A program made the position numbers and the translations under genes. 26,812 nt of DNA from DASPXK01 sp035637315 (GTDB lineage: Bacteria; Chloroflexota; UBA6077; JACCZL01), in contig DASPXK010000336.1 in assembly GCA_035637315.1 (NCBI GenBank), positions 1 to 26,812 of the forward strand. Direction: 5' to 3'. Every line of letters begins with the position of its first letter. Within the stretch, counting starts at the first letter, position 1. This document shows, in pieces, positions 1-8,600 of this stretch. A model generated the notes under the pieces. It was given only the letters and a program-made list of their open reading frames with translations. It was not told the DNA's origin and ran no database searches.

Positions 1-101
1 ACGACCCCGAAATCATTTTGATAGCCCCGAACTGTTTGGGGCACGCGAAGGAGTCTACGCCCAACCTTACGTCGTGTCAAGGCGCTCACGTGTCATTGCT
101 C

Positions 102-490
102 CGTGAATTTGTCAGTCCGTAACTGCAACGTGATTTTGTCAATGGGAGGCTGGTCCGTGATGCTGTCCGCCTATGAACAACGGCAGAGAGGACACAGCCT
201 GGCAGTCTGGTACAAGGGCCACTGGCTGCTGCGTACCCGCCCGTCAGACCAGGCCAAGCCCCTGCGAGCCCGCAAGCGGAAACCTGAGCGGCCCGAAGCG
301 CCCACCCCACTCCCGACTGCGCCTGCAACTCCCACCACGCCGAAGCCAGCCGGCCCATGGCGGCCGCCCCCCACGCACCCCTGGAGGCGAGGATTCAAAG
401 CCCCAGCACTGACAGAATCACGGAGCAGTTAGCAGCCCAGACTGACAGAATCGTGTTGCAGTTAGCCGCCTTTCGACTGACAAATTCACG
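102..490. mobile_element. Internally deleted insertion sequence (MITE-like relic)
   Basis: A perfect 16-bp terminal inverted repeat is seen: cgtgaatttgtcagtc at 102-117 and its reverse complement at 475-490. Inside the ends a second motif of the form aactgcaac...gtgattytgtca is repeated, once at the left end (121-143) and twice at the right end (407-431 and 436-463 on the opposite strand). Multiple subterminal copies of this kind are typical transposase binding sites. The 389-bp length is too short for a transposase gene, and only a transposase-like tail remains inside. No clear target-site duplication was found. An 8-bp inverted pair (71-78 and 498-505) lies just outside. The IS family is not assigned. 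Confidence 0.7.
160..432 (+). pseudogene. Transposase C-terminal remnant
   Basis: The open frame runs from the left inverted repeat into the right one and stops at 430-432. Its part from about 160 reads like the end of an integrase-type (DDE) transposase: a short beta-like stretch (HSLAVWYKGHWL), a basic proline-rich linker, then THPWRRGFK, which resembles the final ..DHPWR.. tail common in such transposases. Everything upstream, including the catalytic core, is missing. The frame opens directly out of the terminal repeat, as expected for an internal deletion. It is unlikely to be expressed as a functional protein. The family assignment rests on recalled resemblance of the tail only. Confidence 0.5.
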
Positions 491-517
491 TAGCTACGAC
501 ACGACCCGCGATACTCG

Positions 518-547
518 TTGACACTTCTCTGAGCCCGGGTGTAGACT
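518..547 (+). promoter_or_regulatory. Sigma-70-type promoter for the SWIM gene
   Basis: A perfect -35 box TTGACA (518-523) is followed by an 18-nt spacer and TAGACT (542-547, 4 of 6 matches to the -10 consensus). Transcription would begin near 554 and give a leader of about 137 nt that contains the palindrome at 621-654 before the SWIM start codon at 691. Confidence 0.55.
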
Positions 548-620
548 CAAATGTGTCCGGGACAGCCGGGGCACGGGTGGACGTACTTGCATAGAACATC
601 CACGGGAACGACCGCCGCGC

Positions 621-654
621 CAAACGCCAGTGTGCACGTGCACACTGGCGTTTG
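621..654 (+). promoter_or_regulatory. Perfect 34-bp palindrome in the SWIM gene leader
   Basis: Two 17-nt arms (caaacgccagtgtgcac and its exact complement) meet with no spacer. They are followed by tgcttt. In RNA this would be a very stable hairpin with a T-rich 3' side, so it could be an intrinsic terminator, ending either a roughly 100-nt transcript from the promoter at 518-547 or a fraction of the SWIM transcripts. As DNA it could be a dimeric operator. The sequence alone does not decide between these. Confidence 0.55.
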
Positions 655-690
655 TGCTTTCTAGCCCCATTTTCGCGACGGAGGAGCCGC

Positions 691-972
691 ATGCAGTCGA
701 GCTTGATCGGCAAGATTCAGAAGGCCAACATGTACGCTCGCGAGCCGGAGCGCGTGACGTTCTCGGAATTCACGACGAAGTTCAGAGGCGAGCACGACTC
801 GTACGAAGTCTCGTTCCGCGACGACAAGTGGAGCTGCGACTGCCACTTCTTTCCGACCTCCGGTATCTGCAGCCACGTCATGGCCCTCCAGAAGCTGATC
901 GGCCCGATGCTGCCCACCGAAGCCCGGTACTGGCCCGTAAGCGAGTCGGTGCCCGTCAGCAGTGGGACGTGA
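691..972 (+). CDS. Small SWIM zinc-finger protein
   Basis: This 93-residue protein has the SWIM zinc-finger pattern CxCx(8)CxH at C49, C51, C60 and H62, followed by a short helix (VMALQKLIG). SWIM domains are known to bind zinc and take part in DNA or protein binding in transposases, SWI2/SNF2 ATPases and MEKK1. Here the finger is almost the whole protein, with a basic, aromatic N-terminal half (KANMYAREPERV...FTTKF) that is likely to be folded around it. The start ATG at 691 is chosen because gaggag (681-686) precedes it; the frame is open further upstream to 652 but that would include the leader. It is a single gene flanked by a palindrome and a terminator hairpin. The exact role is unknown; a nucleic-acid-binding role is inferred. 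Confidence 0.75.
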   Translation: MQSSLIGKIQKANMYAREPERVTFSEFTTKFRGEHDSYEVSFRDDKWSCDCHFFPTSGICSHVMALQKLIGPMLPTEARYWPVSESVPVSSGT

Positions 973-996
973 CCGCTTACCCTTAGAGCTCCCACA

Positions 997-1021
997 GGCC
1001 CCCGGGCGACGCCCGGGGGCC
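997..1021 (+). terminator. GC-rich hairpin after the SWIM gene
   Basis: Perfect 11-bp stem (ggcccccgggc with its complement) around the loop gac, 25 nt after the SWIM stop codon. No T-run follows (gttgcgtgt), so it is a poor classical intrinsic terminator. It ends 13 nt before the chosen cobD start, so it could also control access to the cobD start region. Confidence 0.55.
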
Positions 1022-1034
1022 GTTGCGTGTCTCG

Positions 1035-1991
1035 ATGCCGCACCGCTTCAAAACGCTACTTCTGGCGCTCGCGCTGGACCTGGCCTTCGGCGAGCCACCG
1101 CCCGATCTCCATCCCGTAGTCTGGACCGGCCGAGCGGTGGCCTGGCTGCGGCGACAAGCTCCTCGCCATGGTATCGCATCGCAATTCGCGTACGGCGTCG
1201 GCCACGTGCTGATGGTCGCCGGCCTGGCATGGCTTGCCGGTCGGGCGACTTCCGGACTGGTTCGGCGTTCGCCTCCAGCCGCCGCCTTCGTGGCCGAGGC
1301 CGGTCTGCTGAAGACCACGTTCAGCCTCCGAGGCCTCATCCAGGCAGCCTGTCGCGTTCAGGCCGATCTGGACGCCGGCGACCTGGCCGCGGCGCGGGTG
1401 GACGCGCACGCTCTGGTGGGTAGGGAGACAGCGGCCCTAGAAGCGCCGCTGCTGGCCAGCGCAGCCGTCGAGTCTGTCGCCGAGAACGCCAGCGACAGCG
1501 TCCTGGCGCCGCTTCTGTACTATGTCCTGGGCGGCCTGCCAGCCGCGCTCGCCTACCGCGCCGTAAACACCATGGACGCGATGATCGGCTATCGCGAACA
1601 GTACGAGTACACAGGCAAGGCCGCGGCCTGGGCCGACGACCTGCTCAACTTCGCGCCCGCCAGACTCATGGCCGGCCTGATTGTGGTCGGCGCCGCCCTC
1701 GCTGGCGGCAGCCCGGCCGGCGCTTTCCAGACGCTCTGCCGCGACGGGGGCAAGACCGCGAGTCCCAACGCGGGCTGGCCGATGAGCGCCATGGCCGGCG
1801 CACTCGGCGTAAGACTCGAAAAGCGGGGCAGCTATCGCCTCGGCTGGCCGCTCCCGCCCACCGATACGGCAGCCATCGACCATGCCGCTCAGGTGCTGAT
1901 CGCGTCGACGATCGCTTCGCAGTTGATCTTGTACGGACTCGCCCGCTGGTGGGCAGGGACGGATCGAGAGCGCTTCGGCCGAAGCCAGTGA
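1035..1991 (+). CDS. cobD: Adenosylcobinamide-phosphate synthase CobD/CbiB
   Basis: This integral membrane enzyme of cobamide synthesis joins adenosylcobyric acid to the aminopropanol (or aminopropanol phosphate) arm to make adenosylcobinamide (phosphate). Family hallmarks are visible: DLAFGEPP..LHPVVWTGR near the N-terminus, then RAVNTMDAMIGYR, DDLLNFAPARL and SPNAGWPMSAMAGALGV, with several hydrophobic segments and a C-terminal membrane helix. The length of 318 residues is normal for the family. ATG 1035 is preferred because it gives the usual short N-terminus; a TTG at 1023 in the same frame would begin inside the hairpin sequence. No good Shine-Dalgarno is seen and no cobalamin riboswitch fits in the short gap upstream. 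The stop codon overlaps the start of the next gene, cobT, so the two are probably co-translated. Confidence 0.93.
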   Translation: MPHRFKTLLLALALDLAFGEPPPDLHPVVWTGRAVAWLRRQAPRHGIASQFAYGVGHVLMVAGLAWLAGRATSGLVRRSPPAAAFVAEAGLLKTTFSLRGLIQAACRVQADLDAGDLAAARVDAHALVGRETAALEAPLLASAAVESVAENASDSVLAPLLYYVLGGLPAALAYRAVNTMDAMIGYREQYEYTGKAAAWADDLLNFAPARLMAGLIVVGAALAGGSPAGAFQTLCRDGGKTASPNAGWPMSAMAGALGVRLEKRGSYRLGWPLPPTDTAAIDHAAQVLIASTIASQLILYGLARWWAGTDRERFGRSQ

Positions 1992-3142
1992 GCCGGTCAA
2001 TCACGCACCAGCATCGATTCGAGCGCGTCGACGGCCAGGCTATCCTGCTCGTCCACGCCCCGGCACGCGGGCGGCGCCTGCTCGCGACGCTCGCGGCTCG
2101 TCGGCCACTCTTCGTGTGCACCATGGCACATACCGCGACCGCCGAGATCGATGGCCTGTCCGCTGCTGGCGCAACGCCCGAGCTCAGGCGCCTCACCGCG
2201 GCCGCGGACGCCGAAGCGCTGCATTACGGGCGCCCACTCTGCATGGACGGAGTGCCGTCTAATCCAGAGGGCGCGCCCGGCCCGGTCATCATCACTATCG
2301 CCGCGCTACAGTTGGCGGGTATTCCGATCGAGTTGATCGACGCCGGCCTGCGGGTCAAACCCGCGGCGCCTGCCCGGGTCCTCTCCGACGGCTGGGGCGA
2401 CTCGATTCTGACCGGGCGAGCGGTGCCCCACGCAGCCGAGCTCCTCGAAGCGGGACGAGCGCTCGGCGCGGAATTGGCCGATCGAGCTGACTACTTGCTC
2501 CTGGCGGAGAGTGTGCCGGCTGGAACGACGACGGCCCTGGCGGTCTTGTGCGGGCTCGGCCTCGACGCGTGGGGCAAAGTATCGAGCAGTATGCCCGGCA
2601 ACGCCCACCAGCTCAAAAATCGGATCGCCAGGCAAGCGCTCGAGGCAGCCGGGCTCGGCCGGTTGCCCAGAACCGGGCCGAGTCGAGGAAGGTCACCTGA
2701 TCCGCTGGCGGTCGTGGCCGCGGTCGGCGATCCGATGCAGCCGGTTGTGGCAGGCCTGACTCTGGGGGCGCTGCCACGGGCACCGGTCCTGCTGGCAGGC
2801 GGCAGCCAGATGGTGGCGGTGGTGGCCCTGGCGGCGGCGCTGGCCGAACGCGAAGGCTGTCCGCTCGACTTCGACCGGCTGGCCATAGCGACCACGAGGT
2901 GGGTGGCGACCGACCCGACTGCGGACCTGGCCGGGCTGGCGGGCCAGGTCGGCGACGTCCCGATCCTGGCCAGCGACCTGTCGTTCGCCACCTCGCGCCA
3001 TGCGCCTCTTCGCCGCTACGAGGAATACCTGGTCAAAGAGGGCGTGGGAGCCGGCGGCGCGGCGATCGCGGCGGCCCTGTTGGGAGTCGCTCCCGAGCGG
3101 CTCCTGGCCCAGATCGAATCGGTCTACGAGACGCTGCGCTGA
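1988..3142 (+). CDS. cobT: NaMN-dependent phosphoribosyltransferase, archaeal/cyanobacterial CobT type
   Basis: The protein matches the family known as UPF0284/TIGR00303, which transfers phosphoribose from nicotinate mononucleotide to the lower-ligand base during nucleotide loop assembly of cobamides. Recognisable blocks are LSDGWGDSILTGRAVPHA, AESVPAGTTTALAVLCGLG, GDPMQPVVAGLTLGA, PVLLAGGSQMVAV and the C-terminal GVGAGGAAIAAAL. The start GTG 1988 overlaps the cobD stop as GTGA; the frame is open back to 1949 but that part lies inside cobD. The length is 384 residues, slightly longer than usual. Pairing with cobD supports a shared job in activating cobinamide and the base. The lower-ligand base actually used cannot be told from the sequence. 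Confidence 0.88.
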   Translation: MSRSITHQHRFERVDGQAILLVHAPARGRRLLATLAARRPLFVCTMAHTATAEIDGLSAAGATPELRRLTAAADAEALHYGRPLCMDGVPSNPEGAPGPVIITIAALQLAGIPIELIDAGLRVKPAAPARVLSDGWGDSILTGRAVPHAAELLEAGRALGAELADRADYLLLAESVPAGTTTALAVLCGLGLDAWGKVSSSMPGNAHQLKNRIARQALEAAGLGRLPRTGPSRGRSPDPLAVVAAVGDPMQPVVAGLTLGALPRAPVLLAGGSQMVAVVALAAALAEREGCPLDFDRLAIATTRWVATDPTADLAGLAGQVGDVPILASDLSFATSRHAPLRRYEEYLVKEGVGAGGAAIAAALLGVAPERLLAQIESVYETLR

Positions 3143-3166
3143 GACCGTGCGACCCTCGGCGGCGGT

Positions 3167-3339
3167 ATTGTCATCCTGAGGACTCACGGGCCTTCGGCCC
3201 GCCGCGAGCGGATGAAACCATCCTCACCCCCCGCCCCTCTCCCTGCCGCGGGAGAGGGGAGCTTGCCAGGCGAGGCTCGCGCTGCGGCGGGCACCCCTCA
3301 CCCCCCGCCCCTCTCCGTGCCGCGGGTCAGGATGACAAT
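3167..3339. repeat. MITE-like element with 13-bp inverted ends and nested palindromes
   Basis: Perfect inverted ends attgtcatcctga (3167-3179) and tcaggatgacaat (3327-3339) bound a 173-bp non-coding segment. Inside are a small hairpin gggccttcggccc (3188-3200), a 10-bp-stem palindrome (cccctctccc, loop tgccgc, 3234-3259) and a second partial copy of that same unit (about 3297-3325). The palindromic unit recurs at 14580-14607. The element lacks any ORF and probably also ends the cobD-cobT transcript. It fills most of the gap between cobT and def. Confidence 0.65.
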
Positions 3340-3359
3340 GGAGACATGGCTGATAAAAT
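3332..3359 (+). promoter_or_regulatory. Probable def promoter, -35 within a repeat end
   Basis: ATGACA (3332-3337, 5 of 6 to consensus) and TAAAAT (3354-3359, 5 of 6) are separated by 16 nt. The -35 box lies inside the right inverted end of the element at 3167-3339. Transcription would start near 3366, 25 nt before the def start codon. Confidence 0.5.
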
Positions 3360-3390
3360 CGTTTCCCGATAAGACCGGCTCGGAGGGGAG

Positions 3391-3900
3391 ATGGCGGTCC
3401 GGCCGATCCTCGTGCTCGGCAATCCCGTTCTGCGTAACAAAGCCAGGAAAATCTCGCGCTTTGATCAGTCGCTTGAAAGACTCGTCCAGGACATGATCGA
3501 GACTATGCGTGAGGCGCCAGGCGTCGGCCTGGCGGCCCCGCAGATCGGCGTGCCGCTCCAGGTAGCGGTCGTCGAGGCGGAGAAGGACCAGGTGCACGTC
3601 CTGGTTAATCCCGAGATCCTCAAGATCGACGGCGAGTGGGAGCCAGATGAGGGCTGCTTGTCCGTGCCGGGCTATTGGGCGAAGATCAAGCGCGGCGCCA
3701 GAGTGACGGTCAAGGCCCGAGACGCCAAGGGACGGGAGCTGCGTGTGACCGGCGAAGGGCTGCTCGGCCAGGCTCTCCAGCACGAGATCGACCACCTCCA
3801 CGGCCTGCTTTACCTCGACCGACTCGAAAGCCTCGACGAGCTGCATCGCTCCAGCCCCGAGCGCGAGCGGCACGACCATACGGAGCCGAAAGTCGATTGA
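3391..3900 (+). CDS. def: Peptide deformylase
   Basis: This metalloenzyme removes the formyl group from the N-terminal methionine of nascent proteins at the ribosome. All three catalytic motifs are present: GVGLAAPQIG (residues 44-53), EGCLS (C89 as metal ligand) and QHEIDHLHG (H131, E132, H135). At 169 residues it is of normal size, with a short charged tail that is probably dispensable. The start ATG 3391 follows a strong ribosome binding site (ggagggg, 3382-3388). It is followed directly by a binding-protein lipoprotein gene whose proposed start overlaps the def stop codon. A PDF gene next to a transporter gene without its permeases is unusual, and no functional link is implied. Confidence 0.97.
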   Translation: MAVRPILVLGNPVLRNKARKISRFDQSLERLVQDMIETMREAPGVGLAAPQIGVPLQVAVVEAEKDQVHVLVNPEILKIDGEWEPDEGCLSVPGYWAKIKRGARVTVKARDAKGRELRVTGEGLLGQALQHEIDHLHGLLYLDRLESLDELHRSSPERERHDHTEPKVD

Positions 3901-5656
3901 CCGGAGACCCGTTCGCCTGACAGCAGTCGCTCGTGCGGTCGTCCTGATCGCGCTTGGCGCCGCGGCCTGCGGGGCTCCAGGGGCGATCGAGTCTTCGACG
4001 CCGGCCACACAAGCCACATCGCCCACACAGGCCAGCGAGACGCCAGTCTCCTCACCGGCAGCCGCGCCAGGCACCCTCACTCCGGCCGAGCCGGTCGTGG
4101 CCGAGCCGAGCATCAGGATCCCCATCACCGAGCCGGCTACGCTCGATCCTGCCATCGCGGCCGATATGGTCTCAATCGACCTGATCGGCCAGTTGTTCGA
4201 GGGGCTTCTGGGCTGGGACGAGAAAGGCGAGCCGGTCCCACTCGGCGCCGAGAGCTGGGACGTCTCTGCCGACGGACTGGTCTACACGTTCAAACTGCGC
4301 CCCGGCGTGGCGTGGTCGGATGGTAGGCCGGTGGTCGCCCATGACTACGAGTGGGCCTGGAAGCGGGTTGTCGACCCGAAGACCGGCTCGGACTACGCCA
4401 GCATGCTTTACCCGGTCAAGAATGCCGCCAGGATCCATCGCGAGGGACTCGACGTCGGGCAGCTCGGCGTGACCTCGCCAGACGATCAGACGCTTGTCGT
4501 CACCCTCGAGCAGCAAGCCGCCTTCTTCACCAGGCTGGTGAGCAGTTGGACGCTAGTGCCCGTCCGACAGGACGTGGTCGAAAAGCGGGGCTACACGTGG
4601 ACTGACCCGGGCCAGGTCGTGACCAACGGCCCATTCCTCCTCAAGGAGTGGCAGCCGGGCGCGCAACTTGTCCTCGAACGAAACGGCCGCTACTGGGGCG
4701 ACAAGCCAGCCCTCGGCTGGGCCGTCTATCGAATCTTTCCCGAGGGCGCCGACGATCGAGTCTTTGCGGCCTACCAGGCGGGCGAGCTCGATGCGTTCGG
4801 CTCGGGAGCGGTCTTCGAAGTCCCAGACGCTCAGCTCGAACGGGTCCTCGCTGACCCAAAGCTCTCCCAGGAGGTCAAGACGTTCGCCCACTCGGCGACG
4901 ATGTTCATCGTGGCCAATCACCGTCGCGAGCACCTGCGTGACCCGCGGGTGCGGATCGCGCTTGGCCAGGCCATCGAGCGCCAACAGCTGCTAGGCGACG
5001 TGCTGCGGCGGGTCGGCGTACCGGCATTCGGGCTGCAGCCGGAAGGGATCACCGGACGCCAGCCGGACCTGTGGCCGATGGAAGACCTGGCCGAGGCGCA
5101 GAAGAACCTGGCCGCGGCCGGCTTTCCCGACGGCAAGGGCTTCCCAGAGATCACCTTCACCTACGACGCCGATCCCCAATGGGACCTACTGGCCAGCTAT
5201 CTTCAGCGGCGATTCAAGGACGGCCTGGGCATTACGCTGAGGCCGCAGCCCATGGATGGCGCGGCCTTCCTTACGTGGCGTGGCAGCGATGACTGGAAGA
5301 GTGACGGTGATCTCTGCCGCGGCGGCTGGATCTCAGATTACGAGGACCCGCACGACTGGTACAACCTGCTGTGGGATAGTCGTGAGGATGCCGTCCTCTT
5401 CGGCACGGGGTGGCAAAACGAGGAGTTCGATAAACTGGTCCGCCAGGCCAAGGGTGAGCTCGATCGGCCAAAGCGCCTCCAGCTGTACGAGCGAGCCGAG
5501 CGAGTCCTTGCCGCCGAGTACCCGAGCATACCCCTCTTCCACTACCGCCTGCGGACGCTCGTCAAGCCATACGTCCAGCACTTCGAGCCGCAGCGAGTGC
5601 TGGGACTGGTCCCGCTCAAAAGGACCAGGCTCGAACGCCCGCGCGCGGCCAGTTAG
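3896..5656 (+). CDS. Oligopeptide-type ABC transporter substrate-binding lipoprotein (SBP family 5), non-canonical start
   Basis: A family 5 extracellular solute-binding protein (DppA/OppA type). Hallmarks are the early ..PATLDPAIAADM.., the block YTFKLRPGVAWSDGRPV..DYEWAWKRV, a central FTYDADPQWDLLASYLQ and the C-terminal ..AERVLAAEYPSIPLFHY. Reading upstream of the first normal start (GTG 4097) in the same frame gives a clear lipoprotein signal: RRPVR, a hydrophobic core AVVLIALGAAA and lipobox Cys, then a Thr/Ser/Pro-rich linker. The gene therefore begins before 4097, yet no ATG, GTG or TTG exists there. Candidates are ATT 3896 (ggag 11 nt upstream, overlapping the def stop) and CTG 3917 (ggag 3903-3906). 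No permease or ATPase gene is adjacent. The substrate is unknown. The 3' end overlaps the convergent kinase gene by 4 nt. Confidence 0.85.
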   Translation: MDRRPVRLTAVARAVVLIALGAAACGAPGAIESSTPATQATSPTQASETPVSSPAAAPGTLTPAEPVVAEPSIRIPITEPATLDPAIAADMVSIDLIGQLFEGLLGWDEKGEPVPLGAESWDVSADGLVYTFKLRPGVAWSDGRPVVAHDYEWAWKRVVDPKTGSDYASMLYPVKNAARIHREGLDVGQLGVTSPDDQTLVVTLEQQAAFFTRLVSSWTLVPVRQDVVEKRGYTWTDPGQVVTNGPFLLKEWQPGAQLVLERNGRYWGDKPALGWAVYRIFPEGADDRVFAAYQAGELDAFGSGAVFEVPDAQLERVLADPKLSQEVKTFAHSATMFIVANHRREHLRDPRVRIALGQAIERQQLLGDVLRRVGVPAFGLQPEGITGRQPDLWPMEDLAEAQKNLAAAGFPDGKGFPEITFTYDADPQWDLLASYLQRRFKDGLGITLRPQPMDGAAFLTWRGSDDWKSDGDLCRGGWISDYEDPHDWYNLLWDSREDAVLFGTGWQNEEFDKLVRQAKGELDRPKRLQLYERAERVLAAEYPSIPLFHYRLRTLVKPYVQHFEPQRVLGLVPLKRTRLERPRAAS

Positions 5657-8600
5657 CGAGCGGCCGCCATTTGGCGTCGGTGAGGAGCCCCGTCCGTCGG
5701 CGCCGCGGCCGGGCGCATCGGCAAAGTGAACCAAAACGTCGCGCCCCGATCAGGTGCGCTCTTCAGGCCGACCTGGCCACCGTGAAGCTCCACCAGGTGC
5801 TTCACGATCGACAGACCGAGCCCACTGCCGCGATGAGCTGAGATGGCCGCCGCGCCACGATAAAACTTCTCCCAGACGCGGGCCTGCTCTGCGCGTGCGA
5901 TCCCTGGACCGCGATCGGAGACCTCCACCCGCAGGGACTCCCTCCGACGGCCCGCGCGCACCACGATCGGCCCATCGGGCGCGTATCGCAGCGCGTTGGC
6001 GAGCAGGTTCCCGATGACCTGCGCCAGGCGATCCGGATCTACGCTGGCCACGAGATTGTCTGGGATCTCAGACCTGATCCGGGCACCGTCCGGTTGATGC
6101 CCGAATGTCTCCACCAGGCGAGTCAGAAGCGGCGTGATGGCGACTCGGCGTCGCCGGAGCTGCAGCTTGCCCTGCTCGATCCGAGAGAAGTCGAGCAGGT
6201 CGTCTACCAAGCGGACCATGGTGCGCGAGCCGGCGTGGATCTCGGCGGCCATCTCGGCCATCTCCTCGGAAGACAAGCGGGACGCGCGGTGCATCAACAA
6301 CTCGGAGTAGCCGTGAATCAGGCTGAGCGGCGTCCGCAGCTCGTGCGAGACCGTGTTCAGGAACTCGGCCTTGAGCCGGTCCAGCTCACGCAGCGCCTCA
6401 ACCGTTGACGCTTGCTCGAACAGCCGAGCGTTCTGGATGGCGATGGCCGCCTGATCGGCAAACAGACCGAGCAGGCGCTGGTCTTGCTCTGAAAAGCCCG
6501 GGGCACTCGCCTCGCGACCCATGGTTATGACGCCGATGAGTCGATCGCGGTACAGGAGCGGCTCGGCCAGGGCCGCCCCAATGCCCGACCGCTCTCGGAA
6601 AACCGGATTCGCAAGTGGCCGCGTGCCATAGTCATTAGCGATCACGCCCATGCGTCGTTCGGCGGCCGCGCCCGTCACGCCCTCGCCGAGCTTCACCTGC
6701 ACCATCCCCGTCCACTCGTCGATGCCGTGCCAGGCTCTGGGAAGCAGGACCTGGCCCTCCTCATCCCAGAGGTAGACGATGCCTAGCAGCGCCCTGACCA
6801 GCACCGCCGCGCGCTGGATGATCAGGTCCAGCAGCTCAGACAGATCAAGCTCACGGGTGATCTCGGAGGTCACGTCACGGACCGCCTCCAGCTCGAGGCG
6901 CCGCTCTTGCTCCTGTTGGAACGCTCGTGCGTTCTCGATGGCGATAGCCGCCTGGTCGGCGAACACTCGCAGTAGATCAACCTCCTCCGATGTGAACGGG
7001 CTGACCGTGTCGCGGTACACGACCAGCGCACCCAGCACGCGGCTGCCGGCCAGCAGCGGGACAGATAGGACTGCGTGGTAGCCTTCAGCCTCGATGGCCG
7101 CGCGCGTGCTGGGGGTCAAGTCGAACTGGGGATCGGTGAGCACGTCGGCTGTCCAGATGGGTCGCCGCTCGGCGATCGAGGTCGGAGTGGTCCCATCGCG
7201 CCCGTGGCGCGGCCGCATGCGCTCCGGAAAGCTGTCGCTCAATCCACGCCGCGCAACGAACTCGATCACCGATTCGTCGCCGCGCGACTCGACGACCGCC
7301 AGCGCCGAACGCCGTGTCCCGAGCAACCGGCAGGCCTGGTCCACGATCAAGTCCAGCACGGCTTGCAGGTCGAGGGAGCCGGTGATCGCCCGTCCGACCT
7401 CGGCCATCGCCATCGCCTCGGCAGCCCGGCGCTCCGCGGTCGCGAACAAGCGCGCGTTTTCGACGGCGATCGCCGCCTGGTCAGCGAACGCCTCCAGCAG
7501 CCCGACATCCGACTCGTTGAACAATCGGCCGTGCTTGGCGAGCACGATCAGCGCTCCAAGTACCTGGTCGCGACCGCGCAGCGGCACGCCCAGCCAGGAC
7601 CGTAGCCCCTCCGCGCTGGCCTGGACCCGACGATCCGGCGGGGCTCGCGGATCGTTCAGGACATCTGGGATGACGATCGGGCGGTTCTCGATCACCACCC
7701 GCCCGCTCAGGCTGCTGTCGACCCGCATCCGCTCGCGGACCATGACTGGCTGCCGGCCGTAGATCGCGGCCCGCACCAGTTCGTCGCCATCCAGCAGCCG
7801 CAGCCCTGCCCCGTCGGCCCCGATTAGCCGCGCTGCCTCCTCGGTGATGCGTGAGAGGATCTGCTCGAGCTGCGGCCCAAGCGCCAGTCGCTTGTTCACG
7901 TCGAGAACGGTGGCCAGCTCCCTCGCCTGCCGACGCGCATCCTGATACAAGCGAGCGTTCTGGACCGCCACCGCCACTTGCGCGCCCAGGGTCTGGAGCA
8001 GCTGAACGTCGCTCTCGTCAAATGCTCGCTCGCGCGGACTCAGCGCCACCACGACGCCCATTGGACGCTCCTGATGAAAGAGCGGCACGAAAAGGCCGCT
8101 TTCCGACCGCGGAGTGTGCGGCAGGCGGTCCAGCCACAAGGGGTGCTGCCGCACACTGTCGGCCACCAACGGCTGGCCAGACCGAAGCACCAGGCCAGCT
8201 ATGCTGCCCTCAAGCGGCAACTCGTGAGCGTCGGCCACTTCATCCGCGGGTACTCGCGCTCCAAGGCGAAATATGCCCTCGTCCGGTTCGTAGAGCCAGA
8301 GCGTGACGTCCGCCACGCCCAGCAGACGTGACGTTGCCTGGACCGCGGCACCCATCAGGGCCGGCAGCTCGAGGTTACCGGTCACCAGCCGGCTGATCTC
8401 GGACAAGGCGGCCAGTCGATCGTAGGCGCGGGCATTGGCCAGCGCGGCGGCCGCCTGGGCAGCGACGGCCTCGACCAGCTCCAGGTCGGCCGGGCCGATC
8501 ACGCGGCTCTCGGGAAAGAGCAGCGTCATGATCGCGTACCGATGCTCGCCAACCAACAGCGGCACGCCCAGGTAGGTCCGCAGGCCGTGCTCGGTGGTCA

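Noticed and set aside
972..1034. Cobalamin riboswitch before cobD
   Set aside because: The gap between the SWIM stop and cobD is only about 60 nt and is mostly a simple hairpin; the conserved B12-box layout does not fit.
3161..3345. CRISPR array suggested by repeated GC-rich palindromes
   Set aside because: There are only one full and one partial repeat unit with no regular spacers; inverted terminal ends fit a MITE-like element instead.
3298..4155. 285-residue minus-strand open frame
   Set aside because: It is antisense to def and to the start of the binding-protein gene, both of which have clear family motifs; the product is low-complexity without domains.
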